From Deltaproteobacteria bacterium (lineage in GTDB: Bacteria > Desulfobacterota > Binatia > Binatales > Binataceae), in contig JAKAVC010000011.1 in assembly GCA_021817345.1 (NCBI GenBank), forward strand, positions 1 through 37,685: a DNA stretch of 37,685 nt, written 5' to 3'. Below are positions 33,332 to 37,685 of this stretch, piece by piece. The position numbers and the translations under genes were made by a program. Positions within the stretch are counted from its first letter, which is position 1; the number at the start of each line of letters is the position of its first letter. Under the pieces are notes generated by a model, which did no database searches, was not told the DNA's origin, and saw nothing but the letters and a program-made list of their open reading frames with translations.

Positions 33332-34288
33332 ATGCTGAACGGGCTTTTTGAGCGCCGGGTCCTGATCGCGCTCGGCAAGGGCGGAGTCGGAACCACTACC
33401 GTCGCCGCCGCGCTCGCAAAGGCCGCCGAACAGGGGGGGTTGCGGGTGCTCGCGATGGAATGCGACAGCCGCGCCCCGATGTGCAGGAGCTTCGGGGTCG
33501 CACGCTCGCTCGACCCGGTCCAGGTATCCGAGCGGCTCGCCGTGATGGTGCTCGACGGACGCCATGCGCTGGAAGAGTACCTGCACCTGGTGGTTCCAGC
33601 GCGTGCGGTTTTGCGCGCTGTGTTCGCAAGCCGTCTCTACCAGTTCTTCGTGCAGGCCGCGCCCGGACTGAAGGAGCTGATGATGCTCGGGAAGATCCTG
33701 TACGAATCCGAGCGCTCCTCCGACGATCCCAAGCGCCACGATCTTATCGTTGTCGACGCGCCGGCAAGCGGCCAGGCGCTGAGCATCCTCAGGATGCCCG
33801 AAGCGGCGCGCGGAACCTTCGGCGACAGCGTCGTCGGGCGCGAGGCGAACAATATCAGCCGGATGCTGCGCGACGAGCGCAGATGCGCCGCGGTGGTGAT
33901 TTCCACGCCGGAGCAACTCGCGGTTTCGGAGACGCTGGAAACCTGCGCGTCGCTTCGCGAGACGGAAATCAACCTGGGCGCGGTGATCCTGAACCGCAGC
34001 GTCGCGCCCCGCTTCTCGCCGCGCGACATCGCGAGTTTCACCGAGCGCGCCATCGCGCGGCGCATCCAGGGCGTCGAGCGTTTCGCGAGCCTCGCCAGGG
34101 CGGAACTCGAACGCGCAACCGAAGCGGATCGCGCGTTCCACATGCTGGCCAAGCGAATCCACGCGCCGATCGCGCGGCTCGCCGAATTCCATGGGCTCGG
34201 CGGAGCGGAGCTAGCGCAACGCCTGGAGCTTTCGCTCGCCGAGCAGCTCGCCGCTGGACCGGCCGCGGAGGCCGGACATCGCCTCTGA
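33332..34288 (+). CDS. ArsA-family ATPase homologue lacking the P-loop lysine
   Basis: A 318-residue protein of the ArsA/Get3 branch of the SIMIBI P-loop fold. The deviant Walker A normally reads xKGGxGK[ST]; here it is GKGGVGTTT (15-23), with the first lysine (Lys16) kept and the P-loop lysine replaced by Thr21 (codon ACC). The second conserved region is DLIVVDAPASGQALSILRMP, the counterpart of DxxVxDtAPTGHtLRLL. VISTPEQLAVSET and GAVILNRS also fit. ArsA homologues move metalloid anions or tail-anchored proteins; many bacterial ones have no assigned task. The gene precedes the acyl-CoA mutase by 113 bp. ATP binding is possible but hydrolysis is doubtful. Confidence 0.8.
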   Translation: MLNGLFERRVLIALGKGGVGTTTVAAALAKAAEQGGLRVLAMECDSRAPMCRSFGVARSLDPVQVSERLAVMVLDGRHALEEYLHLVVPARAVLRAVFASRLYQFFVQAAPGLKELMMLGKILYESERSSDDPKRHDLIVVDAPASGQALSILRMPEAARGTFGDSVVGREANNISRMLRDERRCAAVVISTPEQLAVSETLETCASLRETEINLGAVILNRSVAPRFSPRDIASFTERAIARRIQGVERFASLARAELERATEADRAFHMLAKRIHAPIARLAEFHGLGGAELAQRLELSLAEQLAAGPAAEAGHRL

Positions 34289-34401
34289 ACCGCAGCGCCT
34301 CGATTCGCATCACGTCTGGAATCCACATTATCCCGCCACTAGGCTTAACCCGCGTAGAGTGGGAATTTTGCGGGGCAACTTTGAACCTTTCGGAGGAACC
34401 G

Positions 34402-36339
34402 ATGAGTGAAGCCGACGGCAAGAAGGAGAAAAGCGGCAGCCGAAAGCGCGAGCCGTGGATAATCCGCACCTACGCCGGCTTCGGCGACGCGCGCCAGGCC
34501 AACCAGCGCTTCCACCAGAATCTCAAGCAGGGTCAACGCGGACTCTCGATCGCCTTCGACCTTCCGACCCAGAACGGCTACGACCCGGACGCCGAAGTCG
34601 CCCGCGGCGAGGTCGGCAAGGCCGGCGTCTCGATCTGCCACTGGCGCGACATGGAGCAGCTACTCGAAGGAATTCCGCTCGGCTCCATCAACACCTCGAT
34701 GACCATCAATGCGACCGCGCCTTTCATCCTCGCGCTTTATCTTGTCGTCGCCGAGCAGCAGAACGTGCCGTGGACCGAACTGCGCGGCACCACGCAGAAC
34801 GATCTGATGAAGGAGTTCGTCGCGCGCGGCACCTCGATCTTCCAGCCCGAAGTCTCCTTCCGGCTCTCGACCGAACTCATCCGTTTCGCCGTCGAACACG
34901 TGCCCAACTGGAACCCGATAAACTGCTGCGGTTATCACTACATGGAAAGCGGCGCGGGACCGGCCGAGGAGATCGGCTACGCGTTCGGCAACGCGATGCT
35001 CATCCTGGACGCGCTGCGCAAGCAACTCAGCCCCGAGGCTTTCACGCTGACGGTCAAACGCATCTCGTTCTTCATCAACAGCGGTATCGAACTGGTCCCG
35101 GAGATTTGCAAGATACGCGCGTACTTCCGCCTGTGGCCCGAGCTTTGCCGCTCGGAATACGGGATCGAGGGAGTCGCCTTCCGCGCCGGATGCCAGGTGC
35201 GCTCGCTCACGCTCACCGAGCAGCAGCCCGAGGTCAACATCGTCAGGATCGCGTACGAGGCGCTGCCGGTGGTGATTTCCGCCAATGCCCGCGTCTCCGC
35301 GCTTCAGCTTCCCGGCTTCCGCGAGGCGATCGCGCTGCCCGACCAGGCCGAGCAGCAACTGTCGCTGCGCATCCAGCAGGTGCTGATGCACGAGACCGAG
35401 GTCACGTCCTATGGCGACATCTTCGAGGGCAGCAGGGTTATCGAGGAGCTCACCGCCCAAACCGCGGCGCGCGCGCGGGAGATCGCGATGCGCATGCGGG
35501 AGGACGGCTACGCGCGCTCGATTTCGAACATCGCTTCCGAACTCACCCGGCTTCTCTCCGAACGCCATCGCAAGCTCGAAGCCGGCGAGATAACCCAGGT
35601 CGGCGTCAACGCCTTTACCGGTGAAATCGGCCTGGTCCCGACGACGCCGCAGGTTTCCGAGGAACCCGATTACGCGGCGCTCGAAAAAGAGCGAATCGAT
35701 TCCATCCGGCGATGGCGTGAGACGCGTGACAACCGGGCGGCGGCGGACGCGCGCGAGAAGCTCCGGCGCGCGGCGGCCGAGGGCGGCGACGTGATGCAGC
35801 CGACGCTCGAATTTGCACGAGCGGGCGGCACCGTCGGCGAATGGACCTCGACGATCGAATCGGCCACGCGCGGGCGCTATACGCCCCCCATCCTGGATTC
35901 CGCGCCCGACGCGGTGCCGCTCGACGTGCCGCGCGCTAAGCGCAAGATCAGAATCGCCCTCGGAAAAGCCGGCCTCGACGGCCATATCAACGCCGTCAAA
36001 CTGCTCGCCCGCGCCTGCATGCAGGCCGGGATGGAAGTGGTGCTCGCGGGATTCAAGCAGACCCCAACCCAGATGGTCGAAACGGCCCTGCAGGAAGACG
36101 TCAACATCATCGCGGTCTCCAGCCTGGCCGGCGCTCACATGACGATTGCGCGCGAGACCCTGGAGCTTTTGAAGCGGCGCGACGCCTCCGACGTCAAACT
36201 TGTTCTGGGAGGCATCATCCCCGAGGAAGACCGCAAGGCTCTTCTCAACATGGGAGTGAAGGCCGTGTTCACGCCAAGGGACTCGAACCTGGGCGCGATC
36301 GTGCGGCGGCTGATTGAGCTTGGCGAGGCGTCCGCGTAG
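34402..36339 (+). CDS. B12-dependent acyl-CoA mutase, methylmalonyl/ethylmalonyl-CoA mutase type
   Basis: A 645-residue protein with a catalytic barrel (1 to about 500) and a C-terminal cobalamin-binding domain (about 515-645). WIIRTYAGFGDA places the substrate tyrosine at Tyr24; GLSIAFDLPTQNGYDPDAEV, SMTINATAP and GTTQNDLMKEF follow. NCCGYHYMESGA holds His179 and LTLTEQQPEVNIVRI is typical. In the B12 domain the DxHxxG motif reads D526-G-H528-I-N-A, so the last Gly is Ala; VSSLAGAH and GGIIPEED follow. The layout resembles MeaA and ethylmalonyl-CoA mutases as much as methylmalonyl-CoA mutase; the substrate is open. ATG 34402 has GGAGGA upstream. No MeaB-type chaperone gene is adjacent. The reading frame is open far upstream to 33460, but that is shadow of the ArsA-like gene. 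Confidence 0.85.
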   Translation: MSEADGKKEKSGSRKREPWIIRTYAGFGDARQANQRFHQNLKQGQRGLSIAFDLPTQNGYDPDAEVARGEVGKAGVSICHWRDMEQLLEGIPLGSINTSMTINATAPFILALYLVVAEQQNVPWTELRGTTQNDLMKEFVARGTSIFQPEVSFRLSTELIRFAVEHVPNWNPINCCGYHYMESGAGPAEEIGYAFGNAMLILDALRKQLSPEAFTLTVKRISFFINSGIELVPEICKIRAYFRLWPELCRSEYGIEGVAFRAGCQVRSLTLTEQQPEVNIVRIAYEALPVVISANARVSALQLPGFREAIALPDQAEQQLSLRIQQVLMHETEVTSYGDIFEGSRVIEELTAQTAARAREIAMRMREDGYARSISNIASELTRLLSERHRKLEAGEITQVGVNAFTGEIGLVPTTPQVSEEPDYAALEKERIDSIRRWRETRDNRAAADAREKLRRAAAEGGDVMQPTLEFARAGGTVGEWTSTIESATRGRYTPPILDSAPDAVPLDVPRAKRKIRIALGKAGLDGHINAVKLLARACMQAGMEVVLAGFKQTPTQMVETALQEDVNIIAVSSLAGAHMTIARETLELLKRRDASDVKLVLGGIIPEEDRKALLNMGVKAVFTPRDSNLGAIVRRLIELGEASA

Positions 36340-36384
36340 CGGTTACGGACCGGCGCGGCGACGGAGCGGACGGACGGAAACAAT

Positions 36385-36861
36385 ATGCGTATGGTCTCGT
36401 GGTGGCGGAAACTTATACTGGCAGGCGCGCTCATATGCGCGACGGCGCCAAATGTCTTTGCGGGCCGGGCACGGCCATGGGTGTGCCGCGACAAGGCGGC
36501 TTTCTCATCGAAGCACCCGATTACCTACGAGGCGACGGCCACCGGCCGCCACTTGTGGATACTGTCCTTCATGCAATTCCACATGGGCGGTCCCAACGAG
36601 GGTTTCACGAGCATCGCCAAGCGCGTACTGCGCCCACGCGGCGGCGGCGTCACCGGGCAGCTTCCCGCCGGGCATTATTTCGCCGTAGCGGTCTACCGCC
36701 GAGGCACATACTGGCCCTGCCCGCAGAATGTCCAAGAAGACGATCGTGTCAAGCCCGGCGTGATCGCGACTCTATGCTTTGGCGAAGAGGGCGGCTTATG
36801 CTCCGCCAAGGTGACGATTCGCCCGGCCGACACCGTGCAATCCTCGCAAGTGAGGCATTAG
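36385..36861 (+). CDS. Small exported protein, function unknown
   Basis: A 158-residue protein with a clear signal peptide: basic WWRK, hydrophobic LILAGALICATAP and an AxA-type site NVFAG near residue 27. The mature part has a few cysteines (WVCRDK, YWPCPQ, TLCFGEEGGLCS) that could form disulfides. MGGPNEGFTSIAKR and LPAGHYFAVAVYRRGTYW are the most structured stretches, perhaps a beta-sandwich. I do not recognise a family. The start is ATG 36385 or ATG 36391. It stands alone between the mutase and a repeat-rich gap. Confidence 0.65.
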   Translation: MRMVSWWRKLILAGALICATAPNVFAGRARPWVCRDKAAFSSKHPITYEATATGRHLWILSFMQFHMGGPNEGFTSIAKRVLRPRGGGVTGQLPAGHYFAVAVYRRGTYWPCPQNVQEDDRVKPGVIATLCFGEEGGLCSAKVTIRPADTVQSSQVRH

Positions 36862-36868
36862 CAGGCCG

Positions 36869-36880
36869 TTGACAAAGTCA
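36869..36880. repeat. TTGACAAAGTCA palindromic site, copy 1
   Basis: A near-palindromic 12-mer that recurs as TTGACGCAGTCA at 37081-37092, 212 bp away, in the same orientation, with TACTC shortly after in both. The pair frames the REP-like hairpin. Confidence 0.45.
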
Positions 36881-37017
36881 CAGCCTACTCGTCTCGAGCA
36901 GCCGCGAGTTGCGCGGCGCCACCCGGCCCCAATAAAAGCCCTCTCGCGGGACTCGGACGCGAGTAAGCAGCTTCGCGTGCGGCTCGGGCCAAACCCCATC
37001 ATCGAGGGCCTGCGCCT

Positions 37018-37050
37018 CGCTTCGCTCGGGACCGCATCCCGAGCGAAGCG
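37018..37050. repeat. REP-like hairpin, perfect 14-bp stem
   Basis: CGCTTCGCTCGGGA (37018-37031) and TCCCGAGCGAAGCG (37037-37050) pair without mismatch around a 5-base loop CCGCA. There is no T-run on either side, so an intrinsic terminator is unlikely. The form is that of bacterial repetitive extragenic palindromes, which usually occur in many copies per genome; copy number cannot be seen here. Confidence 0.65.
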
Positions 37051-37080
37051 AAGCCACGGGCACCCGACGGACACGGGTTA

Positions 37081-37092
37081 TTGACGCAGTCA
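37081..37092. repeat. TTGACGCAGTCA palindromic site, copy 2
   Basis: Second copy of the site at 36869-36880; with the following A it makes the perfect palindrome TTGAC-GCA-GTCAA. Confidence 0.45.
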
Positions 37093-37109
37093 AATTACTC
37101 AGCGAGGGC

Positions 37110-37168
37110 GGTCAGGGTGGAGGCACCGCTGGGAGAATTCCCAAATCGACGGCCCCCTCACCCTGACC
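37110..37168. repeat. Long stem enclosing a small hairpin
   Basis: GGTCAGGGTG (37110-37119) pairs perfectly with CACCCTGACC (37159-37168), and with one bulged G the stem extends to 13 bp (AGG with CCT). Inside lies TGGGA/TCCCA around GAAT. The stem ends on the base before the tandem stem-loops begin. Confidence 0.6.
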
Positions 37169-37223
37169 TCTGTTCGGCGTGGGGATACCGAACAGATTGT
37201 CCGGTCTGGGGGTACCGGACAAT
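37169..37223. repeat. Two tandem stem-loops with compensatory base changes
   Basis: Stem-loop 1 has arms TCTGTTCGG (37169-37177) and CCGAACAGA (37188-37196) with loop CGTGGGGATA. Stem-loop 2 has arms ATTGTCCGG (37196-37204) and CCGGACAAT (37215-37223) with loop TCTGGGGGTA. Both stems are perfect over 9 bp with 10-base loops, at a 27-bp period. Three of the nine pairs differ between copies and each changes on both sides. The loops share TGGGGrTA. The tail TGCAATAATTTT follows. Confidence 0.7.
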
Positions 37224-37566
37224 TGCAATAATTTTATAGTTCTCCCCATCCCCCAGCTCCAGTCCAATCGGCAGCGATCTTCACCTCTCGCCGCCGAACG
37301 GAATGCCTTACTCATCGACTCCAGCTCGATTCTATCTCGCCGAGACGGCTTAAAGGTTTCCGCAAGAAGCGTTCCGTGAGCACACGCGGTAGAATCCTCA
37401 AGTTTTTTCGCTCGTTGTTTCAATGTTGCAACAAAACTGCGGAAAAATGTCGCACAGGCGGCAAATCCGATGAAATTTTTGCTCTCCGCCAGCCAAACGC
37501 GAAAAATCCTAGCCGCGCTTGGACACGGACGCGCAACGCGAATTTCGCGTGCGAGGGACTCTGAGG

Positions 37567-37685
37567 TGGACCCCAAAATTTAGACAGCTGGCTAAGGTGG
37601 AACCTGCCCCATAAGATGCCCGCCGAGAGAGCGCGGGCGAGGAGGCAGGTGATGTCAGCGATTGGGCGAAAACACGACCCGGGAT
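37567..37685 (+). mobile_element. Left end of an IS3-type insertion sequence (cut by window edge)
   Basis: TGGACCCCAAAATTTAGACA from 37567 resembles the terminal inverted repeats of IS3-family elements, which often read TGrnCCCCAAAAnnTnGACA. A reading frame with a strong ribosome site begins 85 bp later, as expected for orfA. The right end lies outside the window, so neither the paired repeat nor a target duplication can be checked. Confidence 0.6.
37652..37685 (+). CDS. Start of a transposase gene (IS3 orfA-like), partial
   Basis: ATG 37652 is preceded by GGAGG (37641-37645) at 6 bp. Only eleven residues are visible, MSAIGRKHDPG. Such a head (short, then G-R-K) is seen in IS3-family orfA proteins that continue with a helix-turn-helix, but the fragment alone cannot prove it; the terminal repeat upstream is the main support. 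Confidence 0.5.
   Translation, partial: MSAIGRKHDPG

Larger units (their letters stand above)
36862..37566. other. Repeat-rich gap without a convincing gene
   Basis: About 700 bp between the exported protein and the insertion-sequence end. It holds two TTGACnnAGTCA palindromes, a 14-bp REP-like hairpin, a long outer stem and two covarying stem-loops, described separately. From 37224 to 37566 the sequence is more AT-rich (TTGCAATAATTTTATAG, later TTTTTTCGCTCG) with no feature recognised. Frames present in this stretch show no protein-like pattern. Confidence 0.6.

Noticed and set aside
33460..34401. Long N-terminal extension of the mutase
   Set aside because: It lies inside the ArsA-like gene in another frame, is Arg/Ala-rich, and ATG 34402 has a strong ribosome site.
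34289..34401. Possible cobalamin riboswitch before the mutase (CCCGCCACTA and GTGGGAA noted)
   Set aside because: The gap is only 113 bp, the order and the other conserved blocks of the B12 element are missing, and no paired arms were seen.
37112..37576. Minus-strand frame of 154 codons in the repeat-rich gap
   Set aside because: It runs through all the inverted repeats, lacks a ribosome site and has no protein-like pattern.
1..37685. tRNA, rRNA and CRISPR arrays
   Set aside because: No T-arm plus acceptor pairing, rRNA core sequence or regularly spaced repeat series was recognised by eye; a tRNAscan-type search would settle this.

Overview
The window comes from a GC-rich Gram-negative bacterium. 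It carries an AsmA-type envelope protein, a bacterial menaquinone pathway, FabF/FabH and TypA. The mix of a one-operon menaquinone pathway, a B12-dependent acyl-CoA mutase, a cyclase-family hydrolase and an enoyl-CoA hydratase-like gene suggests an uncultured lineage near Desulfobacterota/Binatota/Myxococcota. That placement is inference and of low confidence.

Layout. (1) 1-4421, plus strand: a tight run that looks like a peptidoglycan-processing or recycling operon, with the tail of a DOMON-like protein, a DUF1460 amidase, a GT2 glycosyltransferase, a DUF4922 HIT/GalT-like protein and a SpoIID/LytB protein. The last three overlap each other. (2) 4437-7465: a cyclase-family hydrolase, a convergent enoyl-CoA hydratase-like gene and a HoxN/NixA-type Ni/Co transporter. 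(3) 7604-17324, plus strand: a nine-gene operon headed by a two-domain MerR regulator, then menG, menF, menD, menH, menB, menA, menC and menE, mostly joined by start/stop overlaps. Two near-palindromic boxes sit directly before the merR start. (4) 17559-20473, minus strand: a helix-turn-helix-like protein of unknown role with a structured leader, pth, hisC and cutA. (5) 20546-30351, minus strand: an AsmA-like protein, typA, a DUF2939-like protein, pgl, tal and tkt; the last three make a pentose-phosphate block. (6) 30589-30969, minus: a small helical unknown. (7) 31025-36339, plus strand: fabF, fabH, an ArsA-family ATPase homologue without the P-loop lysine, and a fused methylmalonyl/ethylmalonyl-CoA mutase-type enzyme. 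(8) 36385-36861: a small exported protein. About 800 bp follow with no convincing gene but with dense inverted repeats, and then the left end of an IS3-type element runs off the window.

How genes work together. The men operon covers chorismate to menaquinone except a recognisable DHNA-CoA thioesterase (MenI); MenG does the last methylation. Tkt, Tal and Pgl supply pentose-phosphate interconversion. FabH starts and FabF extends fatty acids. The most promising uncharacterised points are the GT2-DUF4922-SpoIID-DUF1460 wall operon, the MerR regulator with paired DNA-binding domains and paired operator-like boxes controlling quinone synthesis, the ArsA homologue beside the B12 mutase, and the two covarying stem-loops at 37169-37223.
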